A DNA stretch of 64,000 nucleotides, taken from positions 1 through 64,000 of the forward strand of contig NZ_BFAB01000016.1 in assembly GCF_003402475.1 (NCBI RefSeq), in the 5' to 3' direction. The position numbers were made by a program, and so were the translations under genes. This DNA comes from Mycobacterium sp. MFM001. Lineage in GTDB: Bacteria; Actinomycetota; Actinomycetes; Mycobacteriales; Mycobacteriaceae. This document shows, piece by piece, positions 54,416 through 62,783 of the stretch (its first letter is position 1; each line of letters starts with the position of its first letter). Under the pieces are notes generated by a model, which saw nothing but the letters and a program-made list of their open reading frames with translations, did no database searches and was not told the origin of the DNA.

Positions 54416-54718
54416 TTACAGAGCCAGCTGCGCGGCCGCCGCGGTGTCCATGGCAGCGTAGGCCGCCGACGACGCACCCGCGGTCGCGGCGAACAAACCC
54501 CGCTGGGTCACACCGATCCCGGTGGCCGCCAGATACTGGGCGGCGTGCGCGGTGATCGCCTCAGCGAACATCGCCGACACCTCTTCCCCACCCATCGGCA
54601 CCGGCACCGCCATCGCCGGAGCCGAGCCGGCCAGCGTCGCCCCGGTCACCGCCGCACCCGCAGCCTCGGTAGCGCCCTGAGCCGCAACCAGCGGTGCATC
54701 CACAAATAACATTGCCAT
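54416..54718 (-). CDS. PE family protein
   Basis: ATG 54718 gives a 100-residue protein of PE-domain length. It is helical with the ESX export motif Y-x3-D at residues 87-91 (YAAMD). The N-terminal PE dipeptide is absent; the expected place reads VDAPLVAAQ. It is the partner of the PPE protein encoded downstream. The frame extension to 54778 is unlikely. Confidence 0.8.
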   Translation of the reverse strand: MAMLFVDAPLVAAQGATEAAGAAVTGATLAGSAPAMAVPVPMGGEEVSAMFAEAITAHAAQYLAATGIGVTQRGLFAATAGASSAAYAAMDTAAAAQLAL

Positions 54719-55044
54719 CACCCTCCCGTATCGGCGTACGTCAAATAAGAGCGTAAACCGCTCATTGCAGCCCGCCAACCACTAGCGCCAACATTGCCCG
54801 AAATTCATCCCAATTCATCACCAGTGGTTGAAATACGCTGGTCACCAAGGCTTTGCGCATGCACACAGCGTTTGCCGCGGGTTCGCTGACCCCGGCTTCC
54901 CCCGGTCTGCATCGCAGCCCTCCTGGCGGCTGAGACTTTGACACCAATCCTGCGCGGAATCCGCGTCGCGTTGCGACCCCATCGAGGTATCGTTTCGCAC
55001 TCACTCAAGTCTCGTTTGGTCTCACTTTCGGTTAGGGTCGTGGG
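54719..55044. promoter_or_regulatory. Divergent promoter region between PE and the plus-strand regulator
   Basis: No gene is seen in this 326-base stretch. It must hold the promoters of the PE-PPE-esx operon (minus) and of the plus-strand gene at 55045. A tandem motif lies at 54990-55027. No good -10/-35 pair was identified by eye. Confidence 0.5.
54990..55027. repeat. Imperfect direct repeat just upstream of the 55045 gene
   Basis: TCGTTTCGCACTCACT (54990-55005) and TCGTTTGGTCTCACTT (55012-55027) share 11 of 16 bases at a 22-base spacing, about two helical turns. They end 17 bases before the GTG of the probable DNA-binding protein, so they are candidate operators for autoregulation. Confidence 0.6.
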
Positions 55045-55827
55045 GTGGCCATCGCGCTCAAAGCCCTGCTGCAGCAGCGCCACCTGCACGCCTACCCGGC
55101 GTTCGTTGCCGAATACCAGCGCCGGGCAAAAGAACTGGACCTGCCCCGCCGCCCGGCCCCGCCGACCAAAGCCCAGTACTACCGCTGGGTGGGCGGCCAG
55201 ATTCACCACCTTCCGCGCGGCGACCATTGCCAGGTGCTGGAGAAGATGTTTCCCGGCTGGACAGCCCGGCAGCTGTTCGCCCCCTGCCCCGACAACGACC
55301 AAGCGCCCCCAGCCGGCGCCGGACTATTGGCCTCGGTCGCGCCGAGCGTGGCCCCCGCGATCCTCGAGGGCCTGTGGGTCACCGGCTTCATCTTCGATGC
55401 CAACCAGCGCCACATCGACTTGTCGGCCATCACGGTCACCGATAATGGCCTGACCGCACGCAATTACCCGCCCGAGCCCCGCGCGGAAAACCACTCCTCG
55501 GGGTTCCGCAACGACATCGAGGCAGGCGTGTTCGGCCGCCACGTGATCGGGCACTGGCGCAACATCAACGATTCCTACTTCTACGGCTGCATCCATCTGG
55601 CAGTGCTGCCCGGAGAAACGGTGCTCGACGGCTACTGCACCGCCTTCGTCTCCGACACCCAGGTCGTGGCCGAACCGTGGCGATGGGTGCGCGTCGATCC
55701 GCGCTCCACCCAAGGCGTCGACCTGGCTACCGTCAAACTCGCCGACCCGCGCCGGCTCTACGATGCGATTGCCGCACACACCCGCTTCGACGGGGCGATC
55801 CCGCTCGACCAACTAACGGAGGACTAA
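55045..55827 (+). CDS. Probable DNA-binding regulator, helix-turn-helix plus unknown domain
   Basis: GTG 55045 gives 260 residues. The N-terminal 80 residues (YQRRAKELDLPRRPAPPTKAQYYRW, LPRGDHCQVLEKMFPGWTARQLF) have the look of an XRE-type helix-turn-helix with a spacer before it. A long beta-rich domain follows (GFIFDANQRHIDLSAITV, YFYGCIHLAVLPGETVLDGYC), possibly ligand sensing. The 22-base-spaced repeats upstream support autoregulation. It diverges from the PE gene and is a candidate ESX regulator. Confidence 0.6.
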   Translation: MAIALKALLQQRHLHAYPAFVAEYQRRAKELDLPRRPAPPTKAQYYRWVGGQIHHLPRGDHCQVLEKMFPGWTARQLFAPCPDNDQAPPAGAGLLASVAPSVAPAILEGLWVTGFIFDANQRHIDLSAITVTDNGLTARNYPPEPRAENHSSGFRNDIEAGVFGRHVIGHWRNINDSYFYGCIHLAVLPGETVLDGYCTAFVSDTQVVAEPWRWVRVDPRSTQGVDLATVKLADPRRLYDAIAAHTRFDGAIPLDQLTED

Positions 55828-55830
55828 TCG

Positions 55831-56214
55831 GTGAGTCTGTCCAAACACCAGGTGCAGCAGGTCATCGACACCTATCTGCGGGCATGGACCAGCCAAGACC
55901 CCGAACTGATCCTGACCGTCTTCACCCCCACCGCCACCTACCATGAACGCGTCCTCGGCGAGCCGATCCGCGAACACGCCGGCATCCGCGAGTACTGGCA
56001 GACCAAGGTCGTCAAAGAGCAAGCCAACATCGACGCCCGCCTACTCAACCTCTATCTCGATGGCACTACCGCCATCGCCGAGTGGGAAGCGCGATTCGAC
56101 GACCTCGTCAAAGGCCACCGCAAGCTCATGCGCGAGGTCGCCATCCTCGAATTCGACGGCGATCGCATCGCCAGCCTGCGCGAGTACTGGGCATCCCAGC
56201 CGCTCGAACGATGA
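55831..56214 (+). CDS. SnoaL/NTF2-like protein
   Basis: GTG 55831, three bases after the previous stop, gives 127 residues of the NTF2-like SnoaL type: VIDTYLRAWTSQDPELILTVFTPTATYHE, GIREYWQTKV, and a terminal DRIASLREYW. Such small cone-shaped proteins bind or isomerise small ligands. Co-transcribed with the probable regulator, so it may sense or modify the same ligand; that is inference. Confidence 0.8.
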   Translation: MSLSKHQVQQVIDTYLRAWTSQDPELILTVFTPTATYHERVLGEPIREHAGIREYWQTKVVKEQANIDARLLNLYLDGTTAIAEWEARFDDLVKGHRKLMREVAILEFDGDRIASLREYWASQPLER

Positions 56215-56409
56215 CCAGGCAGGTCCAGACACTAAGTGCCAGCGCTTATTCCGGGTAGTCGCAGACTTAACGGTCGGTGTGATGACCTTGGGTTGCATGG
56301 CTTCCGCTGCGCTAACCCCGGTCGGGTGGCGCCTCTAATCGTCGTCATGCCAAGGCGTTCCTGACATTAATCCCGCGGAACCGGTTCACGCCCAACCTTC
56401 TGATGAGGC

Positions 56410-56868
56410 ATGATATTCGCCATGCGCACGCAGACACCTTCTCTTGTCAGCGTTGGGTATCAAGGCAAGTCAATCGACGACCTCGTTGAACGGCTTGTCG
56501 CCCAACATGTGCAGATTCTCGTTGATGTACGCCTGACGCCGCTAAGCCGCAAGCCCGGGTTCTCGAAGACCAAGCTCGCCCACGCGCTCGCGGCCGCCGG
56601 CATCAGCTACATCCACCACCGTGCGCTCGGCAATCCCAAGGACAACCGCGCTGGATTCCGTGCAGGAAACCCTGCGGCGATCCAGCGCTACTGCAAGGTG
56701 CTTAACGGCGATGCAGCAAGTGCCGCCCTCGAGCACGTCGCCGAACTACTCGACGATGGAGTCGTTGCGCTGCTGTGCTTCGAGCGCGATCACACCGAAT
56801 GCCACCGCGCCATCCTCGCCCGACGCTTACTCGAGGTCCGGCCGGACGCCTGCGTGATTCACATGTGA
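56410..56868 (+). CDS. DUF488 family protein
   Basis: The 152-residue protein matches DUF488: SVGYQGKSIDDLVERLVAQ, LVDVRLTPLSRKPGFSKTKL, NPKDNRAGF and LLCFERDHTECHR (conserved Cys/His/Asp near the end). The start may be ATG 56410 or ATG 56422. DUF488 proteins are often found near DNA or RNA repair and defence genes; function unknown. Its 3' end overlaps the 3' end of the opposite gene by 42 bases. Confidence 0.8.
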   Translation: MIFAMRTQTPSLVSVGYQGKSIDDLVERLVAQHVQILVDVRLTPLSRKPGFSKTKLAHALAAAGISYIHHRALGNPKDNRAGFRAGNPAAIQRYCKVLNGDAASAALEHVAELLDDGVVALLCFERDHTECHRAILARRLLEVRPDACVIHM

Positions 56869-57750
56869 GGCACGAAACAAGCTGAGCTGCTCGGTATTTC
56901 GTCTAGGCCACCATGTGCCGAGAACCGAGAATGAACCACGGTGCTGGTGCTGGTTGCCAACAAAAAAGTACAAGTCGCGCTCAGCCGCCGTCATCTCCTC
57001 AGCCCACCGCTTGCGAATGTGGTTGATCGCCTGCGGGCCGTATTTGCGTTGCCAACTGCGGCCGGCTTGGCCGAGCTCCCAGTCGAGGACCTTCTGAAGG
57101 TGACCACGACACTTCGGTTCAGTGCATCGGTAGTCGTAGCGGACCTCGAACGGCATCGGTTCAAGTGGACGCAGTCCTTCTCCGAATAGGTCGGGCTGGC
57201 TTGCCCTTTCGATCTTGCGTTGCTGATCTTCATCCCACGGCTTGCCGGGACTGACCTTCACCGCTGAGACGATCGGCTTGATGAGACCCAGCGACGGGGC
57301 CGGAACATTCATCGAGTTCTTTGTGGCTGCCGCCGCCAGCGCGCACGTCGTGGTGGCGCCGCGTAGCTGTCCGATCAGCTCCCGGCGTTCGGCCCAGTCG
57401 TTTTTCGTCCCGATCTTTCTGATGTGCTCGATGCTTTGCTGGTCAGGTCGGTAAGACTCGATGCGCGAATCAGTCGCGCCATGTGGCACCACGTCGACCT
57501 CAATGACTTCGTACTTCTCAAACTGCGCACCTTCATCGACATTGCGGAACCGCACCGGATACAGCCGTATCCACTCCGGTACACCACGATCGATGCGAAC
57601 GCCCGCAACGCACACGGTCTCGTCGCATTTCAGCGATGGGTTGGGATACGTCTTCACAGTGATGAGTATCCGAGCACGCTCGTAGCCGCGACCGGCTCTG
57701 CGCATCTGCATCCTGTTCGCCGGATTTAGGCTCACCCGGACGTTTCCCAC
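56827..57750 (-). CDS. Hypothetical protein convergent with the DUF488 gene
   Basis: The 307-residue protein (GTG 57750; ATG 57711 or 57705 are alternatives) has no recognised domain. ILITVKTYPNPSLKCDETVCVAGV and YRCTEPKCRGHLQKVLDWELGQAGRSW (split) show a Cys cluster (C-x4-C) and a helical C-terminus ending LGTWWPRRNTEQLSLF. It overlaps the preceding XRE gene by 19 bases and is the last gene of the eccB-eccC-XRE run. It may work with DUF488. Confidence 0.65.
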   Translation of the reverse strand: MGNVRVSLNPANRMQMRRAGRGYERARILITVKTYPNPSLKCDETVCVAGVRIDRGVPEWIRLYPVRFRNVDEGAQFEKYEVIEVDVVPHGATDSRIESYRPDQQSIEHIRKIGTKNDWAERRELIGQLRGATTTCALAAAATKNSMNVPAPSLGLIKPIVSAVKVSPGKPWDEDQQRKIERASQPDLFGEGLRPLEPMPFEVRYDYRCTEPKCRGHLQKVLDWELGQAGRSWQRKYGPQAINHIRKRWAEEMTAAERDLYFFVGNQHQHRGSFSVLGTWWPRRNTEQLSLFRASHVNHAGVRPDLE

Positions 57751-58412
57751 TCGGTTCCACCGCGCAATGCCAGCTGTGCAGCAGCCCGCGCATTCTCCCC
57801 GATCGACCGGAACTTCTCGGCTTGTCTTACCGCTTCTGCCGCCGCGGTGTCGGCTTCTGCGGCAATCGCTTCCAAGCGTTGCGCCAGTAGTCTGGCCGAC
57901 AGCGCCGAACTGCGCACGCGCGCTTCGCCGCCGGCCAGGACCGCCTCGAAGCTGCCCGGCTCCCAGCCCAGCGCGGCGCCGATCGCATCCCGGATCGCTT
58001 TGCGGGCCGGCACCTCGGCGTGATTAATCAGCCGCGACACCACCGGCCGCGACACGCCTGCAATGTGTGCCAGCTCGTTCTTATTGAGGCCCAACGTGTT
58101 TCGGGAATGGTCGATTCGCGCGGCCAGCCGCCGGGCCGCCGACGTGCTGTAGGACAGCTCCTGGTGGCCGTCGATCGGCTCTGCGCCGGCCAGGACCGCC
58201 TCAAAGCTGCCTGGCTCCCAGCCCAGCGCGGCGCCGATCGCGTCTCGCGTCGCTTTGCGGGCCGGCACCTCGGCGTGATTAATCAGCTGCGACACCACCG
58301 GCCGGGAGACTCGCGCGTTGCGGCTCAAATCCTGAAGGGACAGGCCCTTTTCGGTGCGGGCACGATCCACCCGCTGTGCGAGCCGACCGGCGTCGCGGGA
58401 ACTGTAGTTCAA
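57732..58412 (-). CDS. Double XRE regulator within the eccC operon
   Basis: The 226-residue protein contains two XRE helix-turn-helix domains (about 1-80 and 85-165). Each has the block INHAEVPARKA followed by RDAIGAALGWEPGSFEAVLAG. The two are nearly identical in DNA too. The C-terminal helix (LEAIAAEADTAAAEAVRQAEKF) may dimerise. The GTG/ATG start at 58412 overlaps the eccC stop (ATGA), so it is translated with eccC. It could bind direct-repeat operators as a single chain and regulate the ESX genes. Confidence 0.85.
   Translation of the reverse strand: MNYSSRDAGRLAQRVDRARTEKGLSLQDLSRNARVSRPVVSQLINHAEVPARKATRDAIGAALGWEPGSFEAVLAGAEPIDGHQELSYSTSAARRLAARIDHSRNTLGLNKNELAHIAGVSRPVVSRLINHAEVPARKAIRDAIGAALGWEPGSFEAVLAGGEARVRSSALSARLLAQRLEAIAAEADTAAAEAVRQAEKFRSIGENARAAAQLALRGGTEWETSG
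57931..58303 (-). repeat. Internal duplication of about 118 bp in the XRE gene
   Basis: DNA starting at 57931 and at 58186 is nearly identical for about 115-120 bases (period 255, that is 85 codons), with only scattered differences. This shows a recent in-frame duplication of one helix-turn-helix segment, or gene conversion between the two domains. Confidence 0.75.
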
Positions 58413-61400
58413 CGATGGGTCTCCGTTGTGGCGATCTGCACCGGGGCGGTCAACTGGTCGGTGACGTACACGCCTCGCCCGGGTCGCATCTTGGCCGCCC
58501 GCTGCCCGCCGATGATGAAGCCTTCGCCGCGATCGCCGCTCATCACCATACCGGCGGCTTTCATGCGCAGCAGTCGGTCAATCAGCGGCGAGCTCGCCGC
58601 CCGCGCCCAGGTGCCGATCCGGCGGCCCACAATCAGGTGCAGCCCAACCTCTTTGGCGCGATCGATGAACGGCACCAACGGTTCCAACGGGTAGGCGCCT
58701 GCCTGCCAGCTTCCGCTGCCCCACTCCTGCAGCGTGTCTTCCCGGTCGATGATCACAAACATCTGGCGGCCACTCCACCCGATGCCGGCCTTGATCTGGG
58801 CCTGCGTCACATCGGCGGCCGGCAAGCGTTGCGCCAGAATCGATCCCAAATGCGCGGCCAGGCTGCGCAGCTGGTCCTCGCGATGCACATAGCCCTGCCG
58901 GGTGACCGGCTCCGGCACAGGATCCGGTGTGCCAGTCGCCGGTGTTGACATGCCGAAAGTGAAGTCTTGCTTTGGTGCCGCCGCCGGGACGTCCACGTAG
59001 CTGCCCAGGTGCGGGCCTTCCACCACCTGGGCCAGCTCGGTGTGCGGGTCGACGACGAAGATCTCCGCCTGCTCGGGCCCATAGACGGCCATGATGGCGC
59101 GCGCCAGGGTCGTCAACGCTGTGGTGGTGCCGCACTCCGGATCACCAGCGAACAGCAGGTGCGGGGAGACGGCGAAATCGGCCACCGCCGCGCGCAGCCC
59201 CACCTCCGAGATACCGAACGGCACCTGCCCCGCCGGGATCGGCCCGCGCTGGCGTGCCTGCTCGAACACCTCGGCCAGGGTCACGTGCTCGGGAAGAATC
59301 TTGAGTCTGGTTGCCGCGGCGGGATCGCCGGTGACCTTGGTGATCGCCTCGATGGCCTCCCCCACCCGCACTGTGCGATCGTCGACCGTCAACTCCGGCA
59401 ACGCCGTCTGGAAGTGATAGCCGGCCATCGACGTGCCCCGGCCGCGGATCAGCACCGTCTGCGTCTGGGCGGCCTCACCCAACTCACCGGCCGAATCATC
59501 CAGTCCGCCAGCCTCATCCTCGATGAGGATTTCCTTTTGACCGAACGGCACCTTTTTCGCGACCGCGGTATTGTTGGTGGTCAACTCATCGGTGGTTTCG
59601 TTGAGTTTGAGTTCCACGTTGCTGGTCAGCAGTGTCTTCATGCCCGAGCGCAACTTGCCGGGAATCCAGCCGTTGGCCGACAAAATCACATGCACCCCCA
59701 CACCGGGGCCACGGGTCATAATCGACACCACCCGATCCACCGGCGTCTTGAGCGAATTGTCGTCGAACGCCTCGACGAACTGCGCCCACCCGTCGAGCAC
59801 CAAAAACACATCCCCGTAGGGGTCGTCGGGCACCGGGCCGGGCTTGCCGGCGAACTTGCGCTCCCGCAGATCGGTCATGGTGATCCGCAGATCATCAAAC
59901 GCCTGGCTGCGGTCCTCGATCAACGTCTCCAACTCCGCGATCGTGCGAGTCACCCGCTCAGTCTCATTGCCGCGCGCAAACGAGCCGACATGCGGCAGAC
60001 CGGCAATCCCATTCAAATCGGGGCCGCTAAACCCCAACACGTAGAACTGGATTCGCTGCGGCGTATACATCAGAGCGGCGCCCGTGATCATCGTGGTCAG
60101 CGCCACCGTCTTGCCCGATCGCCCGATGCCGATCACACCGCAGTTGCCCTCGAGCATGTTGACCGCATACACCCGCTGGGCATGCTGGAACGGCCGGTCC
60201 TCCACACCCACCGGAAACAACAGATCCTTGTTGCGGCCGTAGTCGACATGCCACGGTTTGCCGCGCAGCCGGCGCACCAACTCATCGACCGGCAACGGCG
60301 CCAACGGCGGCAACCACATCCGCCGCCCCCGCCGCCCCTGAGTCTGCGCCCGCAACGACGCAGTGGCCACCTGCGAATTACGCATCGGCCGCCCATCCGG
60401 GCCGATCAACACCTGCGGCTGGTCATCAACCACCTTCTTCTCCGGCTGCACCGGGCGTGCCACGGCGGGCATCCCGGTCACCCGGAACTCCCTCGGCGGC
60501 GCATACCCCGACTGGGCCCGCACCGCCGCCGCGGCCACCCGCCGCGGCGGCGTGTAAGTACCGGACACATACGCGGTCTGGTAGCGGGTCAGCCGCTCGC
60601 GGCCCTCCACCCTCAAATACCCCGCCCCGGCCGGCTTCAGCGGCAGATACTTGGCCTCCTCCACACCGAGCACCGCACGAGAATCGTTGCCGTCCAACGT
60701 CCGCAGCGCGGCCCGAATCGGAATGTTGGCCATGATGCCCTGGCTCATCTCATGCCCCAGCCGCTGCGAGCCCATCGCCATGCGTACACCCAACGCCCGC
60801 CCCTGCCGGCCAATCTCATCCATCACCTCCCGCGCCGGCGGATACTCCTTGAACATCTGCGTGAACTCATCGACAATCACCAGCAGGTGCGGCATCGGGG
60901 GTAGCGGCTCGCCGCGATGAATCCGCAGATACTCATACTCGGCGGCGTTGCCCACCCGCGCCCTAGCCAGCATGGTCTTGCGGATCTCGAGCTCGCCGTA
61001 GAGCACATCACCCATGCGCTCCAGCCACAGCGAGTCATTGCGCAGGTTGTTCATCGCCGCCACCACATGCGGCAGGTGTTCAATCGACTGCGCGGTCGTC
61101 GCACCCTTGAAATCGAAAAACGCAATGTTTAGTGATTCCGGTGAATGCGTCAGACACGCCGACAGCACCAGCGTGGTCCAAAACTCCGACTTGCCCGACC
61201 CGGTGGTGCCTACCAGCACCATGTGATAACCCATCCCACCCTCGTGGGTGTCCTTGAAGTCGATGTAAACCGGGTTGCCGAACTCGTCGCGGCCCACCGG
61301 GATCTTCAACCACCGCTCCCCCCAGGGGTTTTCCTCAAATGGCGGCCCCGAGCGGGTCGGTGCCCACAACCGCTCCACATCCAGGCGCGCCGGATCCTCA

Positions 61401-62266
61401 ATCCCCAGGATCTCGAACAAGTCGACCAGGCCGCTGTTTTCGGCGACCGTTGTGCGGGTGGTGGTGTCCGGGCGCCACCGCGACATGCGGCGCGCGATCG
61501 TGCGTGCCATCAATTCGCTCATCTGATCCGGCACCGCGAACCGGCCACCGGCATCGCGGATCAGTGTCGGGCTCACATAGTAGGTCGAGCGAAACTCCAG
61601 GCCCGTGCCCTTCTCTTCCGCCAACCGGATAAAGGTCACGCCGGCCACCCCGTCGCGGCGCGTCAAGGTCTGCCATTCGGCCTCGTCGATGCGCCGCTGG
61701 TCGTTGACCACCAGCCAGTGCGGCATCTGGGTCGTCTCCTTCGAGAATGCTTCCCGCTCATGCAGTTCATCACCGACCGCGGCGTTGAAGCCCTCCGCCG
61801 ACGTCCACACCAGCCGCGCCGATCCGCCCGTGTCGAGCAGGGTGGGATGCTGGCAGTGCGGCAGCCACTTCACCCAATCCCACCGATTCGGATTATCGGT
61901 AACGATCATCACCTTCAGGTCATTCGGTGAGTGAAACACCGTGGCCTGGCAGATAATTGAGCGCATCAGCGCATAACCCGGCTCCATATCACCGTTTTCG
62001 CCCACCAGCGCCAACCCCGGTGTTCCGCGCAGCGACACTGGCTTAGCGATAGCGTGCACCGACTTCTGTTGATCCAGAAAGCTACTCAAGGCCTGATACG
62101 ACACCGGTTCGTAATCCGCCGGGTTCCCCAGCGTCGGCAGAGCATCAAAATTACGTGACAAGCTTGAGCGGCCCACCCCGAACCGCACATAGCCGAAATT
62201 CGGGTCCAGCGACGCCGGGCCCGCTGCCGCCCGCGTCGTCCCTGGCCGCTCAACAGCGCGCGTCAT
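58409..62266 (-). CDS. eccC: ESX ATPase EccC, main part with three ATPase domains
   Basis: ATG 62266 overlaps the previous TGA (ATGA) and gives 1285 residues. The first part (DPNFGYVRFGVGRSSL) is the end of the DUF domain. ATPase 1 has GTTGSGKSEF (about 353-362) and LLVIVDEFTQMF (about 480), ATPase 2 has GIGRSGKTVAL (about 713), and ATPase 3 has a degenerate P-loop, AGDPECGTTTAL (about 1040). EccC selects substrates through ATPase 3 and powers secretion. The transmembrane part is in a separate gene upstream. Confidence 0.9.
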   Translation of the reverse strand: MTRAVERPGTTRAAAGPASLDPNFGYVRFGVGRSSLSRNFDALPTLGNPADYEPVSYQALSSFLDQQKSVHAIAKPVSLRGTPGLALVGENGDMEPGYALMRSIICQATVFHSPNDLKVMIVTDNPNRWDWVKWLPHCQHPTLLDTGGSARLVWTSAEGFNAAVGDELHEREAFSKETTQMPHWLVVNDQRRIDEAEWQTLTRRDGVAGVTFIRLAEEKGTGLEFRSTYYVSPTLIRDAGGRFAVPDQMSELMARTIARRMSRWRPDTTTRTTVAENSGLVDLFEILGIEDPARLDVERLWAPTRSGPPFEENPWGERWLKIPVGRDEFGNPVYIDFKDTHEGGMGYHMVLVGTTGSGKSEFWTTLVLSACLTHSPESLNIAFFDFKGATTAQSIEHLPHVVAAMNNLRNDSLWLERMGDVLYGELEIRKTMLARARVGNAAEYEYLRIHRGEPLPPMPHLLVIVDEFTQMFKEYPPAREVMDEIGRQGRALGVRMAMGSQRLGHEMSQGIMANIPIRAALRTLDGNDSRAVLGVEEAKYLPLKPAGAGYLRVEGRERLTRYQTAYVSGTYTPPRRVAAAAVRAQSGYAPPREFRVTGMPAVARPVQPEKKVVDDQPQVLIGPDGRPMRNSQVATASLRAQTQGRRGRRMWLPPLAPLPVDELVRRLRGKPWHVDYGRNKDLLFPVGVEDRPFQHAQRVYAVNMLEGNCGVIGIGRSGKTVALTTMITGAALMYTPQRIQFYVLGFSGPDLNGIAGLPHVGSFARGNETERVTRTIAELETLIEDRSQAFDDLRITMTDLRERKFAGKPGPVPDDPYGDVFLVLDGWAQFVEAFDDNSLKTPVDRVVSIMTRGPGVGVHVILSANGWIPGKLRSGMKTLLTSNVELKLNETTDELTTNNTAVAKKVPFGQKEILIEDEAGGLDDSAGELGEAAQTQTVLIRGRGTSMAGYHFQTALPELTVDDRTVRVGEAIEAITKVTGDPAAATRLKILPEHVTLAEVFEQARQRGPIPAGQVPFGISEVGLRAAVADFAVSPHLLFAGDPECGTTTALTTLARAIMAVYGPEQAEIFVVDPHTELAQVVEGPHLGSYVDVPAAAPKQDFTFGMSTPATGTPDPVPEPVTRQGYVHREDQLRSLAAHLGSILAQRLPAADVTQAQIKAGIGWSGRQMFVIIDREDTLQEWGSGSWQAGAYPLEPLVPFIDRAKEVGLHLIVGRRIGTWARAASSPLIDRLLRMKAAGMVMSGDRGEGFIIGGQRAAKMRPGRGVYVTDQLTAPVQIATTETHR

Positions 62267-62778
62267 CGCCCACCACCCCCGAGTTTTCGGCTGCGCTCCC
62301 ACATGCGATCAGATCCCACCGCCCCCAACAACAATGTCGGCTCGGGGTGCAGGAACCGGAACTGCTCAAACTGCGCCCGGGCGCTCTCATGCACCTCGTC
62401 ACGCAGATCGTCGAGATCCTTCAAATACTCCCGGCGGGCGATCTCCATCTGCGCCGGCGTCAACGACTTGTTATCGCCACCGCCGCCGAACCGGTTGCCG
62501 GAAAACATCATCGCCATCGAGGAGATCATCATCAACGGGAAAAACAGCGACAAACCGACCATCGGCCCCGACCGCAGCCCGGGCTGGGAAAAAATCAGCG
62601 CCATCATGCCGATGAACGCCACCCCGATCACGGCGGGCAAAATGATCTGCAGCTTCGTGCGCGGGATCGGCCGCGGCGCGATCAACGGATCCAGCGACGT
62701 CGGTGTCATGATCCTGCTGCCGCTGACCACCCCCGGCGGCATCCTGCGGGGTCCCGGAGTAAATCGCGCCGTCGACAC
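62263..62778 (-). CDS. eccC: EccC N-terminal membrane part
   Basis: GTG 62778 gives 171 residues. It holds the EccC-type start RFTPGPRRMPPGVVSG, two membrane helices (IILPAVIGVAFIGMMALIF and VGLSLFFPLMMISSMAMMF), and the coiled segment ending at the family motif RMWERSRKLGGGGR, where EccC normally continues with the DUF domain. A TGA then ends it, overlapping the ATG of the ATPase gene. Splitting at this place is unusual. The true start could also be the GTG at 62907, but the extra part is not family-like. Confidence 0.8.
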   Translation of the reverse strand: MSTARFTPGPRRMPPGVVSGSRIMTPTSLDPLIAPRPIPRTKLQIILPAVIGVAFIGMMALIFSQPGLRSGPMVGLSLFFPLMMISSMAMMFSGNRFGGGGDNKSLTPAQMEIARREYLKDLDDLRDEVHESARAQFEQFRFLHPEPTLLLGAVGSDRMWERSRKLGGGGR

Positions 62779-62783
62779 TCGTC

